Shown here one piece after another: positions 25,824 to 33,937 of a stretch of 64,000 nt of DNA (the stretch's first letter is position 1; each line of letters starts with the position of its first letter). Location: positions 25,018 through 89,017 of the forward strand of contig JAEZLH010000005.1 in assembly GCA_023435895.1 (NCBI GenBank), in the 5' to 3' direction. The notes beneath the pieces are model-generated. The model made no database searches. It worked only from the letters and a program-made list of their open reading frames with translations, and was not told where the DNA came from. Source of the DNA: Bacillota bacterium. Lineage in GTDB: Bacteria > Bacillota > Clostridia > Lachnospirales > Lachnospiraceae. The position numbers and the translations under genes are program-made.

Positions 25824-25935
25824 ACAAAAAAGCCTTTCAGTTTCTAAAATGGTAGCTAGGTTTCTCCCTAAAACCATTTTGGAGCAGACTCCTGTCCTGC
25901 TGGCAAGAGTCAACTCCTATTACTGAAAGGCATTG
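25824..25935 (-). ncRNA. possible structured RNA / three-way-junction terminator
   Basis: On the minus strand a perfect 10-bp outer stem (25922-25931 with 25832-25841) encloses two further hairpins. One has GGAG/CTCC plus GACTC/GAGTC pairing (25881-25917). The other has AAAATGGT/ACCATTTT plus TAGG/CCTA pairing (25846-25880). The 3' side runs into GGCTTTTTTG, a textbook U-tract. It lies ~180 bases after the mtnN stop, far from it for a simple terminator. It could be an independent small RNA or an elaborate terminator of mtnN; I match it to no known family. Confidence 0.5.
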
Positions 25936-26045
25936 ATGAAATATATGCTTGTATTTAATTATTGATTTGCTTGAAGGCTATAGATGAATGCTTTGATTGA
26001 ATGTAATGATTTACTCTGTCTCTACCTAATTAATTCTCAAACTAT

Positions 26046-26092
26046 GCATAGTGCCACATTATTCTTTTGAAGCATAGTGCTACATTATTCTT
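26046..26092. repeat. 21-bp direct repeat pair
   Basis: GCATAGTGCCACATTATTCTT (26046-26066 with a one-base variant at 26072-26092), period 26 bases. It lies immediately downstream of the mtnN stop codon and looks like a local tandem duplication. No arm pairing or U-tract suggests a terminator. Confidence 0.8.
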
Positions 26093-26108
26093 CTCGTGCC
26101 TATCACCT

Positions 26109-26807
26109 CTATAGTTGCTTCAGCAAGCCCTCCAAAAGCTTTACACCATTCTCAATGGCAATATGTTCAAAGTCAGTATATGACATATGAGCACTATTAT
26201 CCGCTTTATCTGAAATCGCACGTATGATAAGGAACGGAAGCCCGTTCAGGTATGCGGTGTGGGCAATTGCTGCTCCTTCCATTTCGGTACAATAGCCCTC
26301 GAACTTCTCCACAAGCCATTCCTTCTTGCCATTATCCGATACGAACTGATCTCCGCTTACCACTCTTCCTACATGAACGCCAACCTCCGGCAATACTTCT
26401 TGGCATACCTTCTTTGTGAGCTCGATTAGCTTTTTATCTGCTTCAAAGATAGAGTTCTCCATTCTTGGTATCATTCCATGTTCATATCCGAATGCGGTAG
26501 CGTCCATATCATGCTGCAGCGTATCCGTTGATAATACGATATCAGCAATCTCTATCTCATTACGTAAGGAGCCCGCAACACCTGTATTGATTACTGCTTC
26601 CACCTGATATAAATCGGCTAGTATTTGGGTACACACTGCTGCGTTCACCTTACCAATTCCACAACGTACCACAACAACATCCTTCCCTTGTAGTGTTCCT
26701 TCGCAAAATTCCATGGACGCAATTGTTTTTACCTTTTTATCCACTAGACGACTCATTAGGATTGCAACCTCTTCATCCATGGCGCCGATAATTCCGATTT
26801 TCTTCAT
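26109..26807 (-). CDS. mtnN: 5'-methylthioadenosine/S-adenosylhomocysteine nucleosidase
   Basis: A 232-residue cytosolic enzyme that hydrolyses MTA and SAH (and 5'-deoxyadenosine) to adenine plus the thioribose, feeding SAM recycling. MKKIGIIGAMDEEVAIL contains the conserved Glu; VINTGVAGSL, GDQFVSDNGKK, CTEMEGAAIAHTAY (ribose/purine binding) and the catalytic Asp in AISDKADN are all present. The length is normal. GGAGG precedes the ATG. It is monocistronic. Confidence 0.96.
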   Translation of the reverse strand: MKKIGIIGAMDEEVAILMSRLVDKKVKTIASMEFCEGTLQGKDVVVVRCGIGKVNAAVCTQILADLYQVEAVINTGVAGSLRNEIEIADIVLSTDTLQHDMDATAFGYEHGMIPRMENSIFEADKKLIELTKKVCQEVLPEVGVHVGRVVSGDQFVSDNGKKEWLVEKFEGYCTEMEGAAIAHTAYLNGLPFLIIRAISDKADNSAHMSYTDFEHIAIENGVKLLEGLLKQL

Positions 26808-26920
26808 TTTATATCCTCCGTTTAGCTCGTTGTATTTCTATTTATATTTTTCTAATATACTTTTATAGGCTTTAACTACCTGTAGATAAGGATTTCCTTT
26901 AAGCCTACTTCAAATGATTT

Positions 26921-27304
26921 TTACTTACTCTCAATTCGATTTCCCTTATCATCAAAATGTTTCTTTAACTCCTTCTCTACCGGAGGAATCGTTGCAATAA
27001 TTCCTATGGTTTCAATGGTTACCCAAATCACCAAAGTGACTCCCTGTACTACATCACTTTTATTATACGTCAGTAAACTGATAACCAATCCGATAATAGC
27101 GAAGATGATACCCATTCTTATATTGATCAATCCACTGTACCGATTTGCAAACTCCCAGGTATCCTGATTTCTCATGGAACGAGCGGTTCGATATCCATAA
27201 ATATAGTTGATCTTTGTAGATACATTACGAAATACAAAGCCAAGAATAATGATTATAATCGGTATCAGTAAGTTAAATGTAAAAATAAATATTGTTGTTC
27301 CCAT
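26921..27304 (-). CDS. SdpI family membrane protein
   Basis: A 127-residue membrane protein with three hydrophobic segments (~4-24, ~62-80, ~88-108) and the SdpI-type motif INYIYGYRTARSMRNQDTWEFANRYSG between TM1 and TM2. B. subtilis SdpI gives immunity to the SdpC toxin, but short homologues are widespread and have no known toxin. No sdpABC genes are nearby, so an immunity role is not supported here. AAGGGA is the SD. Confidence 0.88.
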   Translation of the reverse strand: MGTTIFIFTFNLLIPIIIIILGFVFRNVSTKINYIYGYRTARSMRNQDTWEFANRYSGLINIRMGIIFAIIGLVISLLTYNKSDVVQGVTLVIWVTIETIGIIATIPPVEKELKKHFDDKGNRIESK

Positions 27305-27422
27305 CTCTTATTCCCTTCTACTTTCTATAATTAGTAATTGCAAAAACAATATTATTGCTGTAATTGTGTGCACATTAATTCTATTATTGAGTTTTGATAT
27401 TACCTAATCTATACTACACTCT

Positions 27423-28037
27423 TTAAAGACGGATCAGTTCTTCTTTCACCTTCTGATAAATGATATTACAGCGTCCGACTCCCTCGTTGAATAGTTGCTC
27501 CGCTCTGTCATTGAGCAATAAGGCATATTCGCGGTTCTTCATAGACCTTGTGTTACAATATACATTCATTATCGCACCTTCCATTGCACTTTTGCAAGAG
27601 GAAGCTGCAACCGCCACATCACTTATCACTAGCTTTGCACCTTTCTCAAAGAGTTCTTCCAGGATATCAATGCTTTGCCCTACCTCTTCAAGAAGCTCCA
27701 GTGGCACAGTCGCAGCCTCAATAAGTGCCTTCTCCATAATTAATTCTCTATCTGGTGCCTCTACGGGTAATCGGTATGCTCTTGATAAGGGTTCAAATGC
27801 TTCTCCATCCTTCTGAATCAGTTCAAGCAGCCGTTTGGTACAATTTGTGGTGCGTTCCAATAAACTGCTCATATCCAGTTCCTCTTGAAAGCCCTTCTGC
27901 CTTCTGGTGGTTATATTAGCAACCATTGCACAAAGCGCCAGCCCAATGGCCCCAATTAGCGCACTTGCTCCCCCTCCTCCTGGAATCGGAGCATCCGAAG
28001 ACAGCTCTTTTATAAAATCTTCCATTGTTTTGTTCAT
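27423..28037 (-). CDS. cyclodeaminase/cyclohydrolase (FTCD_C/FchA) family protein
   Basis: A 204-residue helical protein with the family's N-terminal DAPIPGGGGASALIGAIG glycine loop and AMVANITTRR. The family includes formiminotetrahydrofolate cyclodeaminase and clostridial methenyl-tetrahydrofolate cyclohydrolase (FchA), both acting in folate one-carbon metabolism. No histidine-degradation or acetogenesis genes adjoin it, so which reaction applies is open. The start at 28037 is set by GGAGG; ten codons upstream the frame is open but lacks an SD. Confidence 0.88.
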   Translation of the reverse strand: MNKTMEDFIKELSSDAPIPGGGGASALIGAIGLALCAMVANITTRRQKGFQEELDMSSLLERTTNCTKRLLELIQKDGEAFEPLSRAYRLPVEAPDRELIMEKALIEAATVPLELLEEVGQSIDILEELFEKGAKLVISDVAVAASSCKSAMEGAIMNVYCNTRSMKNREYALLLNDRAEQLFNEGVGRCNIIYQKVKEELIRL

Positions 28038-28139
28038 GCGGTACCTCCAGTTCTGTAATTCATCCACGATAAAACCAAATAAGAATCTCCTTCCATGGGA
28101 ACATCCCTATCCATTCTTGTTCAACATATGCAAAGCGTC

Positions 28140-28379
28140 TTACTGTAGTTCAATTGCCCAAAATATCCCTATGATTGTTAATAGTAGAAACACCAACATA
28201 ATAGTTTTGATATCGGATAATAGTTTATTCTGTTGTTTTATCAACTTTATAATATCCTCTTCATAGTCATTATGTTTATCCCCACTTGATATAATGGACT
28301 TAGCACCTACTCTAAGGTCAATATGACTACCCTGCTTCGGTTTTTCTTCATTCTGGTATTGTAACATTCTTTCTTCCAT
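28140..28379 (-). CDS. small single-pass membrane protein, unknown
   Basis: 79 residues: a charged N-terminal ~50 residues (glutamine- and lysine-rich, with YEEDIIKLIKQQNKLLSDIK forming a likely amphipathic helix) and one C-terminal membrane helix (TIMLVFLLLTIIGIFWAI) ending two residues after it. This is a C-tail-anchored arrangement. The start at 28379 is taken because AAGGAG is ten bases upstream; the first ATG at 28388 overlaps the SD. No family is recognised. Confidence 0.65.
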   Translation of the reverse strand: MEERMLQYQNEEKPKQGSHIDLRVGAKSIISSGDKHNDYEEDIIKLIKQQNKLLSDIKTIMLVFLLLTIIGIFWAIELQ

Positions 28380-28601
28380 AATCAACATTCTCCTTCACAA
28401 TTTATCGCCCAAATAAACTGATTTATATCGTAAGGTTTATTAACATTTTGTTCATTTCATTATATCCTAGCAGGTTATCCTTGTAAATTTGAAATTAAGG
28501 CATTGCAAAAAATATAGCTGTGAGATACAATGTACTCGATTATGAGTGCCCTGTAGCACCCAAAACTCATAAAATATATTAACTAAAGGAAGGGTAATAC
28601 T

Positions 28602-28853
28602 ATGACATATAAACCATCCGGCGTATGCAGCCGTGAAATAAACTTTGAAATTGATGAAGCAACAGGAGTAATTAATAATGTAGAATTTATCGGAGGATGT
28701 GCAGGTAATGCCAGCGGTCTATCAAGCCTTTTAGTTGGTATGAAGGTTGATGAAGTAATTAATCGACTAGATGGAATTCACTGTGGTTTTCGTCCGACCT
28801 CCTGTCCGGATCAATTAGCAAGAGCATTAAAAGAATGGAGGAAGAATGCATGA
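28602..28853 (+). CDS. TSCPD-domain protein (TIGR03905-like)
   Basis: An 83-residue protein with four cysteines (GVCSREI, GGCAGNASGL, HCGFRPTSCPDQLA) matching the small four-Cys TSCPD family. The TSCPD motif also ends class II ribonucleotide reductases and may bind metal; stand-alone versions are uncharacterised. AAAGGAAGGG precedes the ATG. Its TGA overlaps the murG ATG (ATGA), implying translational coupling, an unusual partner for a cell-wall glycosyltransferase. Confidence 0.9.
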   Translation: MTYKPSGVCSREINFEIDEATGVINNVEFIGGCAGNASGLSSLLVGMKVDEVINRLDGIHCGFRPTSCPDQLARALKEWRKNA

Positions 28854-29914
28854 AACGAATCATTTTAACCGGAGGGGGAACCGCCGGTCATGTGACACCA
28901 TGTATTGCTTTACTACCGGAGCTTAAAAAAGAAGGTTATGACATTCAATACATAGGCTCCTATGACGGAATTGAAAAAAAATTAATTGAAGAATTTCAGG
29001 TACCTTATCACGGAATTTCCTCTGGTAAGCTTAGAAGATATTTTGACCCTAAGAACTTCTCCGATCCCTTTAAGGTAATCAAAGGTTACTTTGAAGCGAA
29101 TAAGCTCATGAAGAAATTAAAGCCGGATATCGTCTTCTCCAAAGGAGGCTTTGTTACCGTCCCAGTTGTAATGGCGGCCAAAAAACATAAGATTCCGGTT
29201 ATTATTCATGAATCCGATATGACGCCGGGGCTTGCCAATAAGCTTGCACTTCCATCTGCAACCAAGGTCTGTGCAAACTTTCCAGAAACCTTAAAATACC
29301 TGCCTCCCCAGAAGGCAGTTCTTACCGGAACTCCAATTCGCCAAGAGCTTTTCTCGGGTAACCGAATCAAAGGCCTTGATTTTTGTGGATTTTCTGCCAA
29401 TAAGCCGGTGATCTTAATTATAGGAGGAAGTACCGGTTCCAGAGCCATTAATGAAGCGGTAAGAGGAATCCTTCCAGAGCTTTTAAAGGATTATCAAGTA
29501 ATCCATCTATGCGGTAAAGGTAATTTAGATGCTTCCCTTCAAAAAACTAAGGGATATGTACAGTACGAATATATTAAATCGGAACTTTGCGATCTTTTTG
29601 CAGCCGCTGATCTGGCGATCTCCCGTGCAGGTGCCAATGCAATCTGCGAATTGCTGGCTCTGCGAAAGCCGAACATTTTAATTCCCCTACCTGCTGCATC
29701 AAGTCGAGGAGATCAGATTCTGAATGCCGAATCCTTTGAAAAACAAGGCTTCTCTTATGTATTAAAAGAGGAAACTTTGGATAATGACAGCCTATTAAAA
29801 TCTATTAAAGTTGTAATGGATAATAAACAGGCCTATATTAATGCTATGAATAAAAGCGAGTTGAATAACTCGATTGATACCATTATCCAGTTAATCAAAA
29901 AGAAGGCCAAATAG
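28850..29914 (+). CDS. murG: MurG, UDP-GlcNAc:lipid I N-acetylglucosaminyltransferase
   Basis: A 354-residue peripheral membrane GT28 glycosyltransferase that converts lipid I to lipid II. The N-terminal glycine loop is ILTGGGTAGHVTPCIALLP; FSKGGFVTVPV and IIHESDMTPGLANKL follow; the UDP-GlcNAc domain has IGGSTGSRAINEAV, and SRAGANAICELLALRKPNI with RGDQILNA at the donor site. The start at 28850 overlaps the TSCPD stop and has GGAGGA upstream. It lies outside any murE-ftsZ cluster, so it may be the sole relocated copy or a paralogue. Confidence 0.94.
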   Translation: MKRIILTGGGTAGHVTPCIALLPELKKEGYDIQYIGSYDGIEKKLIEEFQVPYHGISSGKLRRYFDPKNFSDPFKVIKGYFEANKLMKKLKPDIVFSKGGFVTVPVVMAAKKHKIPVIIHESDMTPGLANKLALPSATKVCANFPETLKYLPPQKAVLTGTPIRQELFSGNRIKGLDFCGFSANKPVILIIGGSTGSRAINEAVRGILPELLKDYQVIHLCGKGNLDASLQKTKGYVQYEYIKSELCDLFAAADLAISRAGANAICELLALRKPNILIPLPAASSRGDQILNAESFEKQGFSYVLKEETLDNDSLLKSIKVVMDNKQAYINAMNKSELNNSIDTIIQLIKKKAK

Positions 29915-29990
29915 TATTTACAGAAATCATGAAAGTGGTACGAAACCACAACCCTCTTTACTTTTTAGCCATCATTCACCAAATTGTTTA

Positions 29991-30062
29991 TTAGGGGTCA
30001 TACAACGCCTATTTATTCTTCCAAATCAATGGAATCAATTTAGTGCAGTGTATAACCCCTAA
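29991..30062. terminator. long-loop inverted repeat between convergent genes
   Basis: TTAGGGGTCATACA (29991-30004) pairs with TGTATAACCCCTAA (30049-30062) with one mismatch, loop 44 bases. The loop carries two AATCAAT motifs. Neither strand has a clear T-run, so it is terminator-like rather than a canonical intrinsic terminator for murG and the HIT gene. Confidence 0.45.
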
Positions 30063-30072
30063 TATCATACTA

Positions 30073-30486
30073 CTATTTGATTTTGGCTCTTATTGAGGAT
30101 GCCAGCGCATTTGCTTCCCCGTCCTCATATGTTCCCTGTGTCCATGTAATCTGTACCTTGTCACTACTATATCTAGGAATTACATGCATATGGAAATGAA
30201 ATACCGTTTGACCGGCTGCTTCCCCGTTATTTTGAACGAGGTTAATACCGTCACAATCTAACTCCTCCTTCACCGCAATGGCTATCTTTTTGGCAACGGA
30301 CAGAGCCTTGGCTGCAATATCCTCATCAAGCTCATATAAATTGTCACAATGCTTTTTGGGTAAAATAATAACATGTCCCTTAGCCGCAGGGAAGATATCG
30401 ATAATTGCCTTAAAATCCTCATCCTCATAAACTGTGGAAGCTGGAATTTCTCCCGCAATTATTTTACAAAAAATACAATTATTCAT
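30073..30486 (-). CDS. HIT family hydrolase (HinT-like)
   Basis: A 137-residue protein with the histidine triad HFHMHVIPRY near the C terminus and an N-terminal CIFCKIIAGEIP plus a KKHCDNL segment that can bind Zn. HIT/Hint proteins hydrolyse nucleoside phosphoramidates and acyl-AMP adducts. The length is typical. GGAGG precedes the ATG. It is monocistronic. Confidence 0.94.
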   Translation of the reverse strand: MNNCIFCKIIAGEIPASTVYEDEDFKAIIDIFPAAKGHVIILPKKHCDNLYELDEDIAAKALSVAKKIAIAVKEELDCDGINLVQNNGEAAGQTVFHFHMHVIPRYSSDKVQITWTQGTYEDGEANALASSIRAKIK

Positions 30487-30677
30487 GTGTAACTACCTCC
30501 TGTGTCATTTTTTGTAGCAATATTAAGATTGCATATTTTTCCATAATTTGATACTATCTATTTGTTGGTTTATTGTCAACTCTGCACAAGTTATTTATTA
30601 AAATTTATTGCAGAAACTATTCTTCCTTACACTTTATTGGAAGATTTTATATTATATTGGGATGGGAGGTCCAAAAC

Positions 30678-31430
30678 ATGTTCTCGGAAATAAATAACGA
30701 TGCTCTTGCGTATATGATAAAAACGAATCCTGATTTTGAGAGCGCTATTAAAACAATCATTGATGATAATAAAAAAACAACCTCAATGTTTGTGCATGAG
30801 CTCCGTAATCCCTTAGCCTTACTTAAGGGTACCGTTCAGTACATAGAACAAAAGCACCCCGAAGCAAGGGAATACAAATATTGGGATCAGCTTCAAGAGC
30901 TTTTGGACGATATGGAGCATATTATGGCGGATGCTTCACAACTTAACATCTGCAACTATATCCATAAAGAAAATACCAATCTCCTCCATCTTGTCAAAAA
31001 TGTTCTGGATTGCTTTATGCCAAAAGCACATGAACAAAGCAAAGAATTGATTTTTGAGGTTCTTCCCGGCTGTGAAGGATATTTTGAAGATTATGCATGT
31101 GATGGAGTGAAGATGAAACAGGTGCTCTCTAACCTAATAAAAAATGCATTCGAGGCGACAAACGAAGGAAATTATATTCATGTGACCCTTGGCTTTCAAC
31201 AGGGAGAATCTCCCACACCTTCTAAACTTGTAATCTGCATTTCAGATAACGGCTGCAAGATTCAAGATGATGAAATCGTGAATATTTTTACTCCTTTTGT
31301 TACATATAAAAAAGGCGGTACCGGAGTCGGGCTTGCTCTTGTAAAGAGAGTAATTGATCTTCACTATGGAAGTATCCATGTAGATTCTTCGGATGCCGAG
31401 ACATCCTTTACTATATTATTACCCGTTTAA
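30678..31430 (+). CDS. orphan soluble sensor histidine kinase
   Basis: A 250-residue cytosolic kinase without membrane segments or a recognisable PAS domain. The H box is MFVHELRNPLALLKG (His40). The HATPase domain has QVLSNLIKNAFEAT (N box), CISDNGCKI (G1), and KKGGTGVGLALVKRVIDLHY (G2). No response regulator is nearby. In spore formers such orphan kinases often feed Spo0A, but that is inference. The start at 30678 follows GGGAGG; the frame is open 35 codons upstream without an SD. Confidence 0.88.
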   Translation: MFSEINNDALAYMIKTNPDFESAIKTIIDDNKKTTSMFVHELRNPLALLKGTVQYIEQKHPEAREYKYWDQLQELLDDMEHIMADASQLNICNYIHKENTNLLHLVKNVLDCFMPKAHEQSKELIFEVLPGCEGYFEDYACDGVKMKQVLSNLIKNAFEATNEGNYIHVTLGFQQGESPTPSKLVICISDNGCKIQDDEIVNIFTPFVTYKKGGTGVGLALVKRVIDLHYGSIHVDSSDAETSFTILLPV

Positions 31431-31455
31431 TTAATAGAATAGTCGAATATATTAA

Positions 31456-31484
31456 AAAGGCATTCATCATAGGGGAATGCCTTT
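31456..31484 (+). terminator. intrinsic terminator of the histidine kinase gene
   Basis: AAAGGCATTC (31456-31465) pairs perfectly with GAATGCCTTT (31475-31484), loop 9 bases, 25 bases after the stop codon. The U-tract is short and interrupted (CCTTTATATAATT). Confidence 0.65.
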
Positions 31485-31630
31485 ATATAATTCTCAACAT
31501 TATTATCGTAGCATGAACCTTTTGGGTTAGCGCATATTGTAGATTGTCACTGTAAAACAGGGCTCTTTGATTCCAGTATTATTTGATTCGTGTGTGCAAA
31601 TAATGCTCTTGGATCTATACAATTCTTAAC

Positions 31631-32629
31631 TTACAATATATTAAACCGGAAAATCTGATCAAAGGTTCTTAAAGTCTTAAAATTCCCTTTTGCAGTTAAT
31701 TCTCCGGCCATAAAAGCTCCCTGGAAGGTCGCTCTTCCCAGCACTATGCGATTCATTACTGCATGGGTAGTCTTCGCTATGACATCCACATCCGATTTCT
31801 CGCCATAATAGCAGGTTAGATTCTTATTATTTACTTCAATAATCAAGCTCTTATTCATATCGGTCAGGGTAATGGAATAGCTTGCTGAAAAATCATCCTG
31901 TGGATGGAAATTGCTCTTAAGATTTTTAATAAAATCTTGTTCCCCTTCCTTATTACTGTTATCTAACATTTCCTTAAACAGCTGTGTTAACTCTTCAATA
32001 TCCTCTTTTTGCTTCTTTACATAAGTATCATCTGAAACATAAACGGATAACTGCTCACTTTCCTGAGGGGTAAGTACAATTGTATTATTAACCAGTACAT
32101 TTTGTTTAATTACCGCTTGGCTGGAAGGTAACATCTTCATCTTCTGGTTTATGGTTCGGTAAAAGCTCTCCGCTGCTTTTTCGATAATTTTTGCATATTC
32201 TGAATTCGTCTCAAAATCCACATGATTTTCAACATAAGCACTAATACCGCTACAGGGTATTCCGCCTAATATCTCCCATGCCTTCGATAATGTCATCTCA
32301 GATTCTCGTTCACCAAAGGTATTTGCCATTACCACCGGAAGCATATATTGAGTGCTCAACTTCTCCTTATCCGCATAAAGCCAGCAGGCATCCAAAAACT
32401 GTGTCATATATCCCCCAATACCCATCCATTCTACTGTGGTTGCAAGAATAACCCCATCCGCTTCCTTTAATGTTTTGGGAAGCATAGAGATTGCATTTTT
32501 CTCTTCATACAGATTGATTCGGGTAACCTGAACCCGAAGCTCTTCGAGTACTGATGTAAGTTTTGTAATAACATAGAGCGTGGGATCTTCAATTAATCCT
32601 CTTCCACCATAATAGATATTAATCTTCAT
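31631..32629 (-). CDS. flavodoxin-fold NAD(P)H oxidoreductase fused to an SCP2-like domain
   Basis: A 332-residue protein. Residues ~1-180 look like an NADPH-dependent FMN reductase: MKINIYYGGRGLIEDPTLY, ADGVILATTVEWMGIGGYMT, FLDACWLYADKEKL and VVMANTFGERESEMTL. Residues ~225-332 resemble an SCP-2 sterol carrier domain (SYSITLTDMNKSLIIEV, VLGRATFQGAFMAGELTAKGN, where the last Gly-x-hydrophobic pattern is typical). The fusion suggests a hydrophobic substrate channelled to a flavin. GAGGAGGG precedes the ATG. It is separate from its neighbours. Confidence 0.78.
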   Translation of the reverse strand: MKINIYYGGRGLIEDPTLYVITKLTSVLEELRVQVTRINLYEEKNAISMLPKTLKEADGVILATTVEWMGIGGYMTQFLDACWLYADKEKLSTQYMLPVVMANTFGERESEMTLSKAWEILGGIPCSGISAYVENHVDFETNSEYAKIIEKAAESFYRTINQKMKMLPSSQAVIKQNVLVNNTIVLTPQESEQLSVYVSDDTYVKKQKEDIEELTQLFKEMLDNSNKEGEQDFIKNLKSNFHPQDDFSASYSITLTDMNKSLIIEVNNKNLTCYYGEKSDVDVIAKTTHAVMNRIVLGRATFQGAFMAGELTAKGNFKTLRTFDQIFRFNIL

Positions 32630-32741
32630 TCTATAACCCTCCTCTGCTGTTTCCTAAGCCTCGGCATTAAAGTAAATTATATATCTTACCGTTTCTTACC
32701 TAAATATAACTATCGTCCTATATTAAATTTTTAATCCACCT

Positions 32742-33875
32742 TTATCTTCTGGCATTACTTTGCCTACTGTTATCTTGCTTCGTTTTGCGATAGAGAATAA
32801 CAGCAAGAAGGAAACCGGCAATGAATCCTCCCACATGCGCAACCTGGTCTATCTGGCTGTCAATCACTCCATTATAGATATTGATACCGGTAAAGATAAT
32901 CACCTGTAGCGCGCTAATCCCATTATGTGAACCTCGATGCATCAATATAATAAACAGCAATGCTCCAACAACTCCAAAGATTGCTCCTGAGGCACCAATT
33001 CCAAAGGTTGTCTGAAATACAGAGTCCGCATTATATTCCTGCCACATATTATAACTGATGGAAGCAATCCCCGCAAGAACACCACTGCCAAAATAAATCA
33101 AAATATACTTCCATTTTCCAATGGTACGTTCCAGATTTGTCCCAAGAAAGAACAAAACCAGCATATTCCCAAAAAGATGACTTAAGTTTGCATGCATGAA
33201 CATCGATGTAAGAAAACGATAATATTCCTGATTATTTATTACTCTGTACCAAGATAATGCTCCGTTGAGATACGTAACCCGCTCCGAGCCAAAGAGTGTT
33301 GTGTAATGAGTAATTACATATGCTATGAGGTTCAATATGATAAGCACCGAATTAACCAAGGTAAACTGTATGGTTCGAAAGCCTACAGGAGTACTATTAT
33401 ATGAATTATCTTGCCAATAAGAGGTTCCTTCCTTATAGGCATATCCACTAGCATTCTGTCCCTTTTCCTTTTGTTCTATATCAAGTAAGTCTTCAATTTT
33501 TTTACTTAGCCCTTCAAAATCCCCTAACTGAGTCTCATAAATCATCAAACGATTATTTGCCATATCAATGATCCAGTGATCACTGCTCTCATCGCTAATG
33601 CACAAGCTTTTGACTTTATTGGGATTTAGGGTAAGCACCAGATTTAATAATCTAAGAGGTTGAGAATAGCTTCTTTCAAAATTATCTCTGATTTGATTCA
33701 AAATATGACTATACTGCTCCTTCGTAATCTCGTCACCTTGAACAACATGGATTACAGAAATAGCGTTGAGTTCATTCTCCTGTACTCTAAGGTATAAATA
33801 AATTCCTGCTGCATTGGAGTTAATTCTTTGATATCCTTCACTGGTTAAACTTATATCTAGTTTCTCTTCAAACAT
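32742..33875 (-). CDS. rhomboid-family intramembrane serine protease
   Basis: A 377-residue membrane protease. A ~165-residue cytosolic N-terminal domain precedes six or seven membrane helices. Active-site features are HANLSHLFGNMLVLFF (HxxxN region), FGIGASGAIFGVVGA (GxSG, catalytic Ser) and DQVAHVGGFIAGFLL (catalytic His). Bacterial rhomboids cleave single-pass membrane proteins; no substrate is indicated. The C-terminal ~15 residues are basic. AAAGGAAG is the SD. Confidence 0.93.
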   Translation of the reverse strand: MFEEKLDISLTSEGYQRINSNAAGIYLYLRVQENELNAISVIHVVQGDEITKEQYSHILNQIRDNFERSYSQPLRLLNLVLTLNPNKVKSLCISDESSDHWIIDMANNRLMIYETQLGDFEGLSKKIEDLLDIEQKEKGQNASGYAYKEGTSYWQDNSYNSTPVGFRTIQFTLVNSVLIILNLIAYVITHYTTLFGSERVTYLNGALSWYRVINNQEYYRFLTSMFMHANLSHLFGNMLVLFFLGTNLERTIGKWKYILIYFGSGVLAGIASISYNMWQEYNADSVFQTTFGIGASGAIFGVVGALLFIILMHRGSHNGISALQVIIFTGINIYNGVIDSQIDQVAHVGGFIAGFLLAVILYRKTKQDNSRQSNARR

Positions 33876-33937
33876 TACATCTTCCTTTTCTTCTATGTGG
33901 TTGCTTCTATACTTCTAAACATGCAAATTTCAAGCCT

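Noticed and set aside
26921..27304. Toxin-antitoxin or bacteriocin immunity system based on the SdpI homologue
   Set aside because: No SdpC-like peptide, SdpAB or export genes nearby; short SdpI homologues are common without toxins.
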